From positions 1 to 57,600 of IMG/VR virus record IMGVR_UViG_3300050821_007647: a stretch of 57,600 nt of DNA, one strand, 5' to 3'. The DNA comes from a virus. Position 1 is the first letter of the stretch, and the number at the start of each line of letters is the position of its first letter. Shown here one piece after another: positions 1 through 10,600 of the stretch. A program made the position numbers and the translations under genes. The notes under the pieces are model-generated. The model saw nothing but the letters and a program-made list of their open reading frames with translations, did not search any database and was not told the origin of the DNA.

Positions 1-2
1 CC

Positions 3-584
3 AAAGACGATGCGAAACGAGACGACGCCAAAACAGCTAGTGATGGCGAAAAGAAGGATGATGCTGCGCGGGCCGATGCGGCGTTGACCGAGTTAGCAGC
101 ATCCAAGAAGCGTATTGAAGAACTGGAGAAGGCATTGCCTGCAATTAGGGCGATGATCCCCAAGCAGTTGTCGGATGAAGATTACAACGTGATGGCGGAA
201 CTTCAAGCGAAAGCGGATTCTGCTTATCAAGGGTTTGGCAAGAAAGCTCCTCGACCACTTGACGGGGAAGCTGCAAATGCTTATCGGCGTCGTCTTGCTA
301 ATGGATTGAAGGAATTCAGTCCTGCGATGAAGGAAGTTAATCTTTCGGACTTTTCTGATGGAAAAGCCTTTGAGATGGCTGAAAAAACTATTTATGCCGA
401 TGCCGCGGAAGCGGCGCTGCATCCAACTGACCTCGCGGAAGATGAAATTCGCGGAGTCACGAGGCTTGACGATGCCGGCCGTAGAATTACGACATTCCAC
501 GGCAAAAAGACATTTATCCATCAAATGTCTCGCCCTCGCCAAGTTGTCTCACGGCTTGGACTTCCGAAAGAGAACGCCCAATAA
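3..584 (+). CDS. Partial gene: C-terminal part of a probable head scaffold/assembly protein
   Basis: The reading frame is open from base 3 with no stop and no convincing start, so the gene begins before the window. An internal TTG at 84 is the first nominal start but has no ribosome site. The visible part is highly charged (Lys/Asp/Ala-rich, then a predicted coiled coil) and ends in a compact segment with FIHQMSRPRQVVSRL. Charged coiled-coil proteins just upstream of the capsid gene are typically scaffolds or assembly proteases; that role is inferred from position only. The next gene follows after 41 bases. Confidence 0.6.
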   Translation, partial: KDDAKRDDAKTASDGEKKDDAARADAALTELAASKKRIEELEKALPAIRAMIPKQLSDEDYNVMAELQAKADSAYQGFGKKAPRPLDGEAANAYRRRLANGLKEFSPAMKEVNLSDFSDGKAFEMAEKTIYADAAEAALHPTDLAEDEIRGVTRLDDAGRRITTFHGKKTFIHQMSRPRQVVSRLGLPKENAQ

Positions 585-625
585 ACCCATTCTCATTCAA
601 TGAATGAGAGAAAGGAAATAATCCG

Positions 626-1228
626 ATGACTATTACATTCAACCCACAACTTGTGACGAATGCATTTGGTGGGTTTAACGCACAATCCAGTGGTTGGATT
701 GTAGGCGAGGCGCTTGATGATCCTGCCTACAGATATGCGTTGAGAGGCGGTGTTCTTGGACCCGCTGAAACGCTACCTATGTGGGGTGGTCTTGCTGTCT
801 CGGTTGCTGTTCCCCCAGCAATTCCGGCTAGCGATGCAACGTCGCTTGGGGGTATTGTTACGCGTGCAGCAGCGGTTGCTGGTCATGTGGGATTTTCGGT
901 GTTCAACCAAGATCACGCTATGGTTAGTTCACCACAATCTCCTGTTCCTCTTGCGTCAAACGGTATGCGCGTGCATTACTATTTGCTTGGGTCTCGCGCG
1001 CGTATTGCTGTTCCAATTTCTGCTGCATTGCTTGGAGCCGCTGCAGGTGCGCTGTATAATCAACCTTGCGCTTGGGACTATACCAATCAACAGTTGATTG
1101 TCGGGACCGGATTACCTGTTGAAATCCTTGCGGTTGCTGCGTCAGGCTGTATGGTTCCAGTGTATACTCCAGGTACGGGTTTCTGCACTTGGAACTATAA
1201 CGGCGCCGCTGCAATCATTCAACTATAA
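626..1228 (+). CDS. Probable head decoration or minor head structural protein
   Basis: A 200-residue protein rich in Ala, Gly, Val and Pro, with no charged tracts or membrane segments, as expected for a beta-rich virion protein. The start is supported by GAAAGGA about nine bases upstream. It lies between the scaffold-like gene and the major capsid gene, where many phages encode a capsid cement or decoration protein. No family motif is recognised, so the role is inferred from position and composition. Confidence 0.5.
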   Translation: MTITFNPQLVTNAFGGFNAQSSGWIVGEALDDPAYRYALRGGVLGPAETLPMWGGLAVSVAVPPAIPASDATSLGGIVTRAAAVAGHVGFSVFNQDHAMVSSPQSPVPLASNGMRVHYYLLGSRARIAVPISAALLGAAAGALYNQPCAWDYTNQQLIVGTGLPVEILAVAASGCMVPVYTPGTGFCTWNYNGAAAIIQL

Positions 1229-1284
1229 CGGAGAAGACGAAACTTAAACGCCGGCGATAACCGGCCCAAATAGGAGGTTAAGTT

Positions 1285-2307
1285 ATGCCTGTTATCAGTC
1301 CGTCGTTTGTAAGGGTTCATCCCTCGTTTGTTGAACCTGGAATTATCTTGCAATATTCGCAGGCATCGAATGCTTTCGACTTGTTGCCGTCTGGAGGTCC
1401 TGAAGCCAAACTTGGTGAAGGCGACCTCTACGTCTATATGAAGCGTGCAGATATTCGGACGCGAGCCGCTGCTGGTCAAGCAGCTGCGAACCAGCTTCCC
1501 TCTATCTCCATCGCAATGTCGCAAATTTCGATCCCAACCTATTTATTACGGGTTCGAGGTGAATTTGACCATCACGATACTGCCGCCCTCGCAAATTGGG
1601 GGATGGGCATGATGGAAGCGCAACGTCTTGGCGCCCGTCAAGGCCATTTCCAACTTGCGCGAAACGGGCTACTTTACGGATTTAATTCCGTAAATGGTGA
1701 AGGGTTGTTAAATACAGCCAATGCTTCGGCATCGGGTTTGCCGCCTGATTCCAATGGCAATAATACGATGGTCACGTATGATAATGGCGAACTTGCCTTT
1801 TTCTTCCTGACTCTCATGGCTGCAATCAAAACGCGTACATATCAATTTGGTATTGGACGCAAGTTCACGATCATTGGGCCTCAGCGTGACCTGGGTCTGA
1901 TGGAAATGGTCAACATTGTTCAGTTGGTCCAGTTCCAACGTGTCGGCGCCGGTTCGGCAACATCCGCTCAACTTGTGAAAGCGGTTATGGGTATGAATGG
2001 CGACACAATTGATTGGGGGTATGATGACACTCTGATTGGCAAGGGTGCCGCTGGCACTGACGCGATTGTCATTGCCATGACTGAAGTGGAGAAACCTACC
2101 AACTCTCGGTGGAATACTAATGAGTGGGCGAAAATTGCGCCTGGTCTTGAGGCTTGTACCGCAATGTACTGTGACAAAGCTGCGCCAACGGAAATCCCAA
2201 CTCCGTTGCCAGGCGGTGCTACTGACCTCGTGTCTGAATTCCGAATTTCTCCCGGATGGGGCATTCGTCCTGAAGCTATCACGGTCTTATCCGTCCAGTA
2301 TGAGTGA
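1285..2307 (+). CDS. Major capsid protein (DUF2184-like, HK97 fold)
   Basis: A 340-residue protein expected to form the icosahedral shell. Residues about 81-144 contain the pattern seen in DUF2184 phage capsid proteins: a strand (ISIPTYLLRVRGEFDHHD) followed by an amphipathic helix with EAQRLGARQG and then LLYGFN and GEGLLNT. The start has a clear AGGAGG six bases upstream (1273-1278). Length is normal for the family. Neighbours are a decoration-like gene upstream and head-tail connector-like genes downstream. The family assignment comes from recognised motifs; no search was run. Confidence 0.75.
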   Translation: MPVISPSFVRVHPSFVEPGIILQYSQASNAFDLLPSGGPEAKLGEGDLYVYMKRADIRTRAAAGQAAANQLPSISIAMSQISIPTYLLRVRGEFDHHDTAALANWGMGMMEAQRLGARQGHFQLARNGLLYGFNSVNGEGLLNTANASASGLPPDSNGNNTMVTYDNGELAFFFLTLMAAIKTRTYQFGIGRKFTIIGPQRDLGLMEMVNIVQLVQFQRVGAGSATSAQLVKAVMGMNGDTIDWGYDDTLIGKGAAGTDAIVIAMTEVEKPTNSRWNTNEWAKIAPGLEACTAMYCDKAAPTEIPTPLPGGATDLVSEFRISPGWGIRPEAITVLSVQYE

Positions 2308-2344
2308 TTTCACCGTCGGGATTGCCCCTCTCGATAGGTGAATA

Positions 2345-2381
2345 GGGCGGCCTGAGTACAGTTTTTCTGATCAGACCGCCC
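2345..2381 (+). promoter_or_regulatory. GC-rich stem-loop after the capsid gene
   Basis: GGGCGG-C-CTGA pairs with TCAG-A-CCGCCC across a 15-base loop containing a T-run. No T-run follows the stem, so it is unlikely to be a full terminator. It may lower read-through or protect the 3' end of the abundant capsid mRNA; that is inference. Confidence 0.4.
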
Positions 2382-2405
2382 GCCTAAACTTTAAAGGAGA
2401 TGAAC

Positions 2406-2942
2406 GTGGCATTTATGTTTGTTGGTAATGTACTGAACCAGAACTATATCTTCCATTACCGAGTTTCAGGGCGTAATGGGATGACGACGCAAGTGATTTC
2501 AAAAGGTGAGCAAGTTAAATTGTCAGGTGACTTAACGCCTGATGATATGGAGGGAATTATCCTTCAGCATCAGCCTTATGGATTTATTGATGCAAGTGCG
2601 CCTAATCTTGGAAAGTTTGGAGGTATTATCTATTCGATTGGTAAACCAATACCTGAGGATAAAATGAAAAGAGCCTATCTCAAATATCAGGAACAGGTTC
2701 ATATTTTGGGTAAAGAAATTCGCAAAGAGGCAGCAGTTTCAGTTTCCGATCAAATTGATAAAGATATTATTGGTGAACATAATCCAGCTATGAAACTGAC
2801 TAATTTGGAAATGTCAGTTGAAGAAATAGCTCCGCGCGGTGGATTACAAGAGGATCGCGAATTATTCAATGAAGGATTACAAGTATTCAAGGGAGAAGGT
2901 GAAATTCCTCTTCCTTTAACTAGAAGGGAAAGAGCAAGGTAA
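2406..2942 (+). CDS. Conserved-type structural module protein, function unknown
   Basis: I chose the GTG at 2406 rather than the ATG at 2400: AAAGGAG ends at 2399, giving six bases to the GTG but none to the ATG. The 178-residue product has a beta-rich N-terminal half (VGNVLNQNYIFHYRVSG) and a charged helical C-terminal half. It sits between the capsid gene and connector-like genes, so a head completion role is plausible. Its stop overlaps the next start (TAATG). No family is recognised. Confidence 0.6.
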   Translation: MAFMFVGNVLNQNYIFHYRVSGRNGMTTQVISKGEQVKLSGDLTPDDMEGIILQHQPYGFIDASAPNLGKFGGIIYSIGKPIPEDKMKRAYLKYQEQVHILGKEIRKEAAVSVSDQIDKDIIGEHNPAMKLTNLEMSVEEIAPRGGLQEDRELFNEGLQVFKGEGEIPLPLTRRERAR

Positions 2943-3421
2943 TGGGAGTTGGTCCAACCCTAGACGGGTTTACCGATTTTATAAACAATATTGTCCAGAT
3001 CCCGACCGATCAAATTGATCCGGGATCCTATGTGTTGGATTTTTCGTTCAATTATGCAATGGATATTTGTCTTATATACTTGGATCAAGTTCCCTCTCTT
3101 GGTCCAAGCGCATTAGCGCCAACGGTCTATGCTATTGCAGTGTACAATCTTGGAGCGGATACATTAATCAATTATGCACCAGATATTCCAGGAGCTTCTG
3201 ATCCAACTTATTGGTCTGATCTTAGGGCGTCATTTGGTATTAATGAATTTACAGGCGGCGTTATTAATTTCTCGTCTGATCAAAGTACATCAACAGGAGT
3301 AGCTGTTGCTGATGCCATTAAACAATTGACGATTATGGATCTTGGAACACTTAACACACCCTGGGGCCGTAATTATATGGCTATTGCGCAAAATTATGGT
3401 ACCTTATGGGGTATGTCATGA
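2942..3421 (+). CDS. Putative head-tail connector protein
   Basis: A 159-residue protein, acidic, largely soluble, without recognisable motifs. Its start overlaps the previous stop and its stop overlaps the next start (ATGA at 3418), so it is translationally coupled in the head-to-tail block. Proteins of this size here usually complete the head or form the neck; that is inference from position. Confidence 0.5.
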   Translation: MGVGPTLDGFTDFINNIVQIPTDQIDPGSYVLDFSFNYAMDICLIYLDQVPSLGPSALAPTVYAIAVYNLGADTLINYAPDIPGASDPTYWSDLRASFGINEFTGGVINFSSDQSTSTGVAVADAIKQLTIMDLGTLNTPWGRNYMAIAQNYGTLWGMS

Positions 3422-3930
3422 CTGAAACCATTAAACTAAGGATGGGTTTCATTAATACTCCATATACAACGGAGACGATTGCGCGTCCAGCAACTTCTGC
3501 ACGGATTGAAAGCAGGCGCTCGCGAAAGCGAAGTTTTTCCAAGACAATGACAGCGGAAAGTGTTGCTGCTATTTTGGAAGAGAAATATCAGATTGTGGAA
3601 ACGTTTTCAGATATTCATAGAGAGGATATTGAGAAACCAGTTTTAGATTTGTTTGCACAAGTTGCCGCTGATATTGCTTCTGGACGGCGTCCTTATCGAA
3701 GTGCGCCATTATCTTCTCTTCTACGTCCAGCAACAAGGGAGATTGAAAGGAGCTTCCAGAGATTTCTTATGGAAGAACAAATGAATGGTCGTGTTCCTGG
3801 TGTTCCGACACAAGCAGCTTTGTCCGGGGTGCGAAGCGGTCGTGGATCCAAAACAAAATCGGGTCCACGACCATCTTTCATCGATACTGGTATATATCGT
3901 GCCAGTTTTAGAGTGACAGCAGATGGTTGA
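3418..3930 (+). CDS. Putative tail completion/neck protein
   Basis: The longer frame begins at 3406, but ATG 3418 overlaps the preceding TGA and is the likelier start (170 residues). The N-terminal part is Arg/Ser-rich and basic. The end reads SFIDTGIYRASFRV, a pattern resembling the 'DTG-x-Y/L-R-x-S' end of HK97 gp10-like and other tail completion proteins. Placement after the capsid and before the tail genes fits. The match is short, so the assignment is tentative. Confidence 0.5.
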   Translation: MTETIKLRMGFINTPYTTETIARPATSARIESRRSRKRSFSKTMTAESVAAILEEKYQIVETFSDIHREDIEKPVLDLFAQVAADIASGRRPYRSAPLSSLLRPATREIERSFQRFLMEEQMNGRVPGVPTQAALSGVRSGRGSKTKSGPRPSFIDTGIYRASFRVTADG

Positions 3931-4975
3931 TATAAATGAGGCTGTAAGCGGAAAACCACCACTCGGCGCTACATTAGCGGCGGGCGTTAATTTTCTGTCT
4001 AAACGGCAGACGATCTCATTTACCCTCTATAAGAAGCTTGTTTTACCAGCAGATGGATTTGTATTCTGGGTCCGTGCCGATCTTACTCCCCCTGTTCCAA
4101 TTGAACCTATTACAGTTGATATTTTAGGATCACTTCATTATTCAACGGAAGTTGGTCAAAATGAAGATGCAACTGTGGCTTATAACACTATTGTATTTAC
4201 CTCTCTTTCAGAGATTGATATATTTAGGGATATTGACCCCCAGACACTCTATTTGGCAACTTATGAAGGTATTCGTTTTTCTTTTAGTTCTCGGGGTAAG
4301 TTTTACCAGCAAGCTGACCTATATCATTACCAAGGTGTCGCTGTTTCTTCTGTTATGGAAACTCAGATTATTGATGATATGGCTACGTTACAAAGCTTGG
4401 AGCCTATTGTTACAAATTCATTACCTATTTGGCTAGCGATGGTAACCTATGTACCACCGTATCCGACATTTACTTGTCCATTTCCTTTGTACCCCTCATT
4501 TCTTGTTCCAGAGAATGAAACACCCCCATTCGGTTCAGTTCATATCGAAGATACGAAATCAATGGTTGAATCCGCAACGATTGGACCAAAATCATCAAGC
4601 CATCAGTTAGCATCTGAAATTGTTAGAGTGACGACATATGGAGTAGGTAATGCCGATATCATTACATTCCTGAATTTTGTCATGCAATATAGCTATGATT
4701 GGAATTATATTGGTATTATGAATATGCCCATTATTAGTGACGAGAAAAGGACACAGACAGAATTATTGGCTATTGCGCAAAAGAAAGTGATCGAATTTAA
4801 GGTATCATATTTGCAGCATGTTGCGCGCGACATTGCGCGGCAGCATATACTTTCCTGTATTGTCAAGTCGGAAGCAAACCTAGACAAATTCAGTTCTGCT
4901 TCGAATATTGTGGTTCAACCATTTGGTCCTGCTCATCCTCTTCCGCGTCGTAGAAGAAGAAAGAAGGCAGCATAA
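3923..4975 (+). CDS. Virion-module protein, function unknown
   Basis: A 350-residue protein overlapping the previous gene by eight bases and coupled to the next (TAATG). It is beta-rich in the first 200 residues, then predicted helical, and ends in a strongly basic tail (RRRRRRKKAA-like). I recognise no family. Its size and position between connector and fibre genes suggest a virion component, and the basic tail could contact DNA or an acidic partner. Confidence 0.55.
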   Translation: MVDINEAVSGKPPLGATLAAGVNFLSKRQTISFTLYKKLVLPADGFVFWVRADLTPPVPIEPITVDILGSLHYSTEVGQNEDATVAYNTIVFTSLSEIDIFRDIDPQTLYLATYEGIRFSFSSRGKFYQQADLYHYQGVAVSSVMETQIIDDMATLQSLEPIVTNSLPIWLAMVTYVPPYPTFTCPFPLYPSFLVPENETPPFGSVHIEDTKSMVESATIGPKSSSHQLASEIVRVTTYGVGNADIITFLNFVMQYSYDWNYIGIMNMPIISDEKRTQTELLAIAQKKVIEFKVSYLQHVARDIARQHILSCIVKSEANLDKFSSASNIVVQPFGPAHPLPRRRRRKKAA

Positions 4976-5532
4976 TGCCACAGGGTCCTCTCAAGGGAGT
5001 AGTGGCAAAGGTTGGTTGGAAGTGGGTCCCACTTCCAATTGACCCTGTTTCGGGTGCGCTGATCACTATTGGTGCTTCAGGAGGCCTTGGTGGTGGTGGT
5101 CTTGCAACAAATACCGCATTAAATATTATTGCTCCAGCTGTATTAAAATCAGGTGCAAGTAGATTGATTACCGTATCATGTATAGCTCCTGGATCAGGAG
5201 GTACACTTGACATTCATGACAGCCCGTCTGTGGCAGGATGTAATCCTCAAAATCAAATATGGATTTCTCCTGACACTGTGCTTGCTGGTTATTATGCTAT
5301 TTTGGATTTACCTGTGTCAACTGGACTAACTGTTGGTGCCACCCCCACAGATTGTCTCTATGCTGTTTCCTTTGGCGCAGCTATGGTTGGGGGTGATACG
5401 AATGGGGGTATTTATTATCAGCCTGATCCACCTCTTGGAGCTCCTGAAGGTAGCTTGTGGTGCGATACAGCTGGTGGTTTGTATGTTATGGGCGATGAAG
5501 GAAATTGGGAGGGCTTAGGATATGGATGGTAA
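4975..5532 (+). CDS. Putative virion protein with Gly-rich hinge
   Basis: A 185-residue protein with a glycine-rich hinge near residues 35-43, a hydrophobic beta-rich core and a C-terminal segment (GGIYYQPDPPLGAPEGSLWCDTA) resembling the 'GDLWYD' surface motif of phage fibre and appendage proteins. It is coupled to the genes on both sides. I infer a structural role at the head or tail surface; the exact role is unknown. Confidence 0.5.
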   Translation: MPQGPLKGVVAKVGWKWVPLPIDPVSGALITIGASGGLGGGGLATNTALNIIAPAVLKSGASRLITVSCIAPGSGGTLDIHDSPSVAGCNPQNQIWISPDTVLAGYYAILDLPVSTGLTVGATPTDCLYAVSFGAAMVGGDTNGGIYYQPDPPLGAPEGSLWCDTAGGLYVMGDEGNWEGLGYGW

Positions 5533-5854
5533 TATGAATGACATGGCATCAGTAGCTCTGGAACCAAAGGATACCATTCTACAGATATTGGCTAGAATGG
5601 ATGAAATTCGCCAAAAAGAAAAAGAGCTAAATGACCATATTGACAAGATGAATGACGACATTTCTAGAGCCAATCAAGAAATTGAGGGTTCTGAGGAAGA
5701 ATTGAAACGTTTGATGGCGGAAGAAATGAAATTAAAAAAGGAGACACAAAGCTTGATGGGTGGTATTTTTCACCGTACTATTAATGAAGAGGAAAGGGAA
5801 AGAGAAGAAAGGAGAGCACCAAAGAAATGGGTGCCAAGGCCGACCGCGACTTAA
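5522..5854 (+). CDS. Small coiled-coil protein
   Basis: A 110-residue highly charged protein. Residues about 20-85 form a long predicted coiled coil with heptad-like spacing, followed by an Arg/Glu-rich tail. It overlaps the previous gene by 11 bases; an alternative ATG lies at 5537. Function unknown. Short coiled-coil proteins in this position may serve as fibre chaperones or trimerisation partners. Confidence 0.55.
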   Translation: MDGNMNDMASVALEPKDTILQILARMDEIRQKEKELNDHIDKMNDDISRANQEIEGSEEELKRLMAEEMKLKKETQSLMGGIFHRTINEEEREREERRAPKKWVPRPTAT

Positions 5855-6045
5855 AAACACTACCAATATTTCCGCCCTATCCTTTTAGAGGCCAGTGCTC
5901 GTATCAGCATGGCATAATGTGGCAATATTGTACGACAAATGAATGGATAGATGTAACGAATAAGGTGTTGAATATAGGTCCTTTAGGACGGAAGATGAGA
6001 CAAAGGAAAACACGTCTTTATGTCATCATTTCCCCTAAACCCTAA
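5827..6045 (+). CDS. Small hypothetical protein between coiled-coil and fibre genes
   Basis: A 72-residue frame overlapping both neighbours (28 bases upstream, 26 downstream). GGAG lies 11 bases before the start. The sequence has a pair of Cys residues (QCSY, QYCT) and a basic end. It fills a gap that otherwise has no coding, which supports it, but nothing in it is recognised. Confidence 0.4.
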   Translation: MGAKADRDLKTLPIFPPYPFRGQCSYQHGIMWQYCTTNEWIDVTNKVLNIGPLGRKMRQRKTRLYVIISPKP

Positions 6046-7699
6046 TGATGGTGATACCGTCATTTTGACGAATACGCTGTTTCGTTATGACGCAGCGGAT
6101 TTTACATGGTATCCACAACGTGGAACAGCAGATAATGAACTTTCGGGTGGAAGCTATATAAGTGATACACCACCTATAAATCCAATTCCTGGACAATTGT
6201 GGTGGCGGAATGATCCTGATGCTAACCAATTCATTTATTATTTTGATGGATTAACTGGTCAATGGGTTCCTGCTTCTCCAGCTGCTGGCGGTGGTGCTGG
6301 AGGTGGCGGTACTTCTGATGTTACTCGTGCGTATGTAGACCAGCAAGATGCGTTGCGTGTCTTGAAATCTGGCGATATAATGACGGGTGATTTGCGTATC
6401 ACTAATCCTGTCGAGTCGGGACCAACATTTATTGAGTTGCGCAATCCTACAGGTAATCCAACTATTGAATTGTCAACGCCTGCCATTGGCGCAGCTTCTA
6501 ATATTATTTTCAGTTATGGTGGTGTAGGATGGGGTCTTAGTGTTGCGCAGAATGTTTTCCAAATCTATCATCAAACTGCGCCTGGTGTATCAACTAATCC
6601 ATTTGTGATAGGAAATGATAATAGTATTACGGTGAATGGTTTTTTAACTATATCTGACCCAACTGGTAGTACTGGTTTAGAACTTGTTGGTAGTGCTCAA
6701 AATTCTATTTTATTTAGAGCACCTAATCCGGCTTCTGGTATTCCTCAATGGACAATTGATGTTATTACTGGTCAAACTCCAGCTATTAATGGATTCCATA
6801 TCGCAAGACTTTCTCCAGATGGATTTACTGTAATAGATGATGTTTTCAATATTTTAAATTCTGATGGTATAATCCGTGCAGGTACAATTCGCACTAAATC
6901 TGGTGATCCTGTTGATCCAAATGATTTAGCAAGAAAAGCTTACGTGGATAGTGTTGCTACTGGCGGAGGCGTAACACAAGTTTATGTAGATCAACAAGAT
7001 GCGTTGCGTGTCTTAAAGTCTGGTGACATTATAACTGGTGACTTAACAATTAATAATGCAACCAATGTTAGTAGGTTACATCTTATTGATGATTTTGCCA
7101 ATAATATTTCCTTTGAATCTACTGAGCCTACTGTAGCACAATGGATAATCTCTGTTGGTGAGCAAGCGCCAGGTAGTTTTAATTTACTTAGAATGAGTCC
7201 AGATGGTATTAATTTACAAGACATGCCTATTAGTATTTCAAATGCTGATGGCATAATTACTGCCAGTATGATTAGAACTAAAGCTGGTGATCCTGTTGAT
7301 CCGAATGATTTGGCAAGAAAGGCATATGTTGATGCGCAAATAGGTGGTGGTGGAATAACAATAGGTCCATGGACAAATCCAACATCTTATGGTCCTGGTT
7401 GTAGTGGCACATTACAAGCCAGACAAATTGGTGGTGCAACAGGATATATTCAACTTAGAGGATATGTCACTAATACTACTGACATGGAACCTCCAAATAC
7501 TTTTATTATTGCCACATTGCCTTTTACAATATCAACCCAGCGTTATTTGTTAGCTCCTTGTGGTAATGGGCCTGCATTTCCTGGATTTGCAATTACTCTT
7601 GGATTAGATACTTTTGCTCAACTTACGGCTTATAATGCTACTCAACAAACTACACCAATGACAAGAGTTTGGCTTGATGGAGTTTTATTTACACCATGA
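6020..7699 (+). CDS. Tail fibre protein with repeated LTGG-type/YVD modules
   Basis: A 559-residue fibre-like protein. The N-terminus (FPLNPNDGDTVILTNTLFRYD) matches a small module shared with the genes at 7696, 12668 and 29378. A Gly-rich hinge near residue 95 leads into two copies of the unit YVDQQDALRVLKSGD followed by a fibre shaft and DPNDLARKAYVD. The C-terminal 110 residues are a distinct beta domain likely to bind the host surface. It is coupled to the next fibre gene by a four-base overlap. Acts at the tail tip or head surface; receptor binding is inferred. Confidence 0.75.
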   Translation: MSSFPLNPNDGDTVILTNTLFRYDAADFTWYPQRGTADNELSGGSYISDTPPINPIPGQLWWRNDPDANQFIYYFDGLTGQWVPASPAAGGGAGGGGTSDVTRAYVDQQDALRVLKSGDIMTGDLRITNPVESGPTFIELRNPTGNPTIELSTPAIGAASNIIFSYGGVGWGLSVAQNVFQIYHQTAPGVSTNPFVIGNDNSITVNGFLTISDPTGSTGLELVGSAQNSILFRAPNPASGIPQWTIDVITGQTPAINGFHIARLSPDGFTVIDDVFNILNSDGIIRAGTIRTKSGDPVDPNDLARKAYVDSVATGGGVTQVYVDQQDALRVLKSGDIITGDLTINNATNVSRLHLIDDFANNISFESTEPTVAQWIISVGEQAPGSFNLLRMSPDGINLQDMPISISNADGIITASMIRTKAGDPVDPNDLARKAYVDAQIGGGGITIGPWTNPTSYGPGCSGTLQARQIGGATGYIQLRGYVTNTTDMEPPNTFIIATLPFTISTQRYLLAPCGNGPAFPGFAITLGLDTFAQLTAYNATQQTTPMTRVWLDGVLFTP

Positions 7700-10600
7700 A
7701 CGATCATGTTGCGCCTCTTGTTCCAGTAACGTTTCCCCCCAATCCAACTGTGGGTGAGGAATACCTTGCACAAAATAATATTGTTTATAGGTGGGATGGC
7801 GTTGTTTGGGTAGCACGTACTGCTGAATATCCAGATCCAGGTCTATATCAAGGTACATGGCAAGTTGCTGCCAATGTTCCTGATCTTACTGCCAATGCTA
7901 TATTGAATGAAGATGGTTGGATCTGGCTTGCTCAGACTGCGGACTATTTGTTTGGTGAAACTGCGGATGCAGCAATACCTGGAATTGGTAGTGAAGTTAT
8001 TTGGAACGGGTGGATTATTCAATGGGTTGCAGCAACGCAGCAATATATTGCCATTAATACAATGACCCTTAATATTGATGATGCGAATAATATTGCCTCT
8101 AATTATGTTCTTAAAGTTGGTGATGAAGTAACTGGTACATTGATTTGGCCCACAACGACAGCAAATTTTGGTCATGCTCTTGAAATTACTGACGGCTCTA
8201 TTCAATTTTATGGAACACAAGGAAATTCTGGCATTAATATTACTGATGCAGGAGCATTTATTGGGCCGTGGTTTGTTTCTCGCCCAAGTGCTACAGCTGG
8301 ATATAATGGTGGATTTGCTTTTGGCACAATTGCTAATCAAGATGGAGGTCTTTATAATTCGAATGGTCTTATAATACGCCAAAATCAAACTGATACTGTA
8401 TTAAGAGCCGAATTGAATGATGGTTCTCAATCTTGGAATATCATTGATCAGCGTGCGGGTACAGTATTTGGAGAATTCTTGTTTCAAGTTCCAGCCGGCG
8501 TTGTGGGTTTTGGTCTTTCTTGGAGTGATACCAATAATAATTTCATTGCTGCAATTTATAATGGTTCTACAGGTAACATAATATTTAGAACTGAGAATAA
8601 TGGCGATGCACAAACCGCCATGACCATACGTCAAGGATCTCCAGGCGTATTGGCTAATCTTCAATTAGCCGCTGATCCTGTTCAATTGATGGATGCAGCA
8701 ACCAAGAATTATGTTGACAGTACTCTTGCCACTATAGTTGCATTTCAAGGGACTTGGGAAGTTGCGGCAAATAATCCCGATCTTGATCCTGCGGTTGTGA
8801 ACCCTGTTGGGGGATGGTATTGGATTGCATCAACTGTTGATCCGAATACTCCAGAAATGGCATTAGCTACACTGCCTGGTATTGGCGGTGAAATGATTTC
8901 AAATGGTGATATGATTATTTGGAGTGGAGCAGATGGTGAATATCATCATCTTGTAGGTAATACTGGTTTAACAAAGGCGGAAGCTGATACATATTATGTG
9001 CAGCTTGGTGGTAGTCAAATGACAGGACCATTGTTCTTGTCAGAAGAACCGCAATCTGATACGCAAGCTGCTACCAAATTTTATGTCGATAATCAAACGC
9101 CAGATGTAGATAGAACCTATGTTGATGCGCAAGATGCTTTGAGAGTTTTAAAATCTGGCGATACTATGACTGGCCAATTAACAGTCGAGGCTCCAATATT
9201 AATAACTGATCCAAATTTTGGTAATCCAGGTCTAAGTTTATTGGGCGGTAATGCTGATATTATTCAATTTATTGATGTTCAAGGCGTTGCACCACGATGG
9301 GCACTTTCTTATAATATTATAGGTGGAGGCGGCCCCGTAGGTTTCAATATTACTAGATTAACTTCTGATGGACAAAATATTCAAGATAGACCATTTGCTA
9401 TCGATAACAATAGTGTTATTACTGTTAGTAATTGTATTATTTTACCAAATGCTCCTGTTAATCCAACAGATGCAGTTAATAAAGCATATGTTGACCAATT
9501 ATTTTCTGGACAAGGTATATTACTAGGCGTTATTAATGCGACAACTGGTATTTGTCAATTTACAGATGGAACCTCTGGACCTGTTCCAGATGCTAATTCT
9601 TTACCGGATGGAGATTATTTAATTTGTGTTGTGCCGGGTACTATACCACCTGGCCCAGCAGGTGGTATTTCTATGAATGTAGGAGATTGGATAATAACAA
9701 GTAGCGGAATTTGGTTCTTAGTTCCAATTGGTAGTAATGTTATTGTTACTGCGGATCAAGTAGGAGTGATCCCACAAGTATTCGGCTCTGATAATGTTCA
9801 AGCTGCATTGGAAGTCTCTGAGACAAGAGCAATACCTGCTGGGGGTCCTATTGGATTTATTCTAGGAAAAAACAGTGCGAATGATTATGATATAGGTTGG
9901 CAAGATCCAGGTTCTGCATTTGATACCACAAACACATTTTTGAATAGAACTCCTGCTGGTAGTACTAGTGGAGATCTAAATAATCAAACAACTATTGGTG
10001 CTTGGAATTATTCTCAACCAATTATTAATGGTCCACCATTTGGAACAAATGGTGGAAATGCTGCAACTAACCAATTAATAGTTCATAATTTTAGATCAGG
10101 TATTTATATTATACAAGAAGTATATGAAGTTCCTGGTCCACTTGTTACTAATCCATTAACGATTTATACTAAATGGATGCGTAGCAGAGATACTAATTTT
10201 GGTTGGACTGCTTGGATTCAGCAATCCATCAGTAATACTGATGGAGCATTTTTGCCCTTAACAGGTGGGCAACTCAGTGGAACATTACGAATTTCTACAA
10301 GTGTTATGCCAGAAATTGATTTAATTAGTGGTGGCGCTAGTGAAATACGATGGTTTGCACAAAATGGAGGAAGTTGGGTTTGGCATTATGACGGTAATAG
10401 TGGTCCATTTAGACTTCAATTTACCTCTGGTGGCGTACCCACTATGTCTGAATGGATTACAGTTACTCCTAATGTTGGAACCACTTTAAATGGAAATGTT
10501 TCTTCAGCCGCTGCACCAACGACTAATAATCATTTAACCAATAAGGCTTACGTTGATATCGGAGATGCTGATTTAAGAGCATATGTTGATAATTTAGTGA

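Noticed and set aside
84-542. Minus-strand frame over the partial scaffold gene
   Set aside because: Antisense shadow in a + strand operon; no start context.
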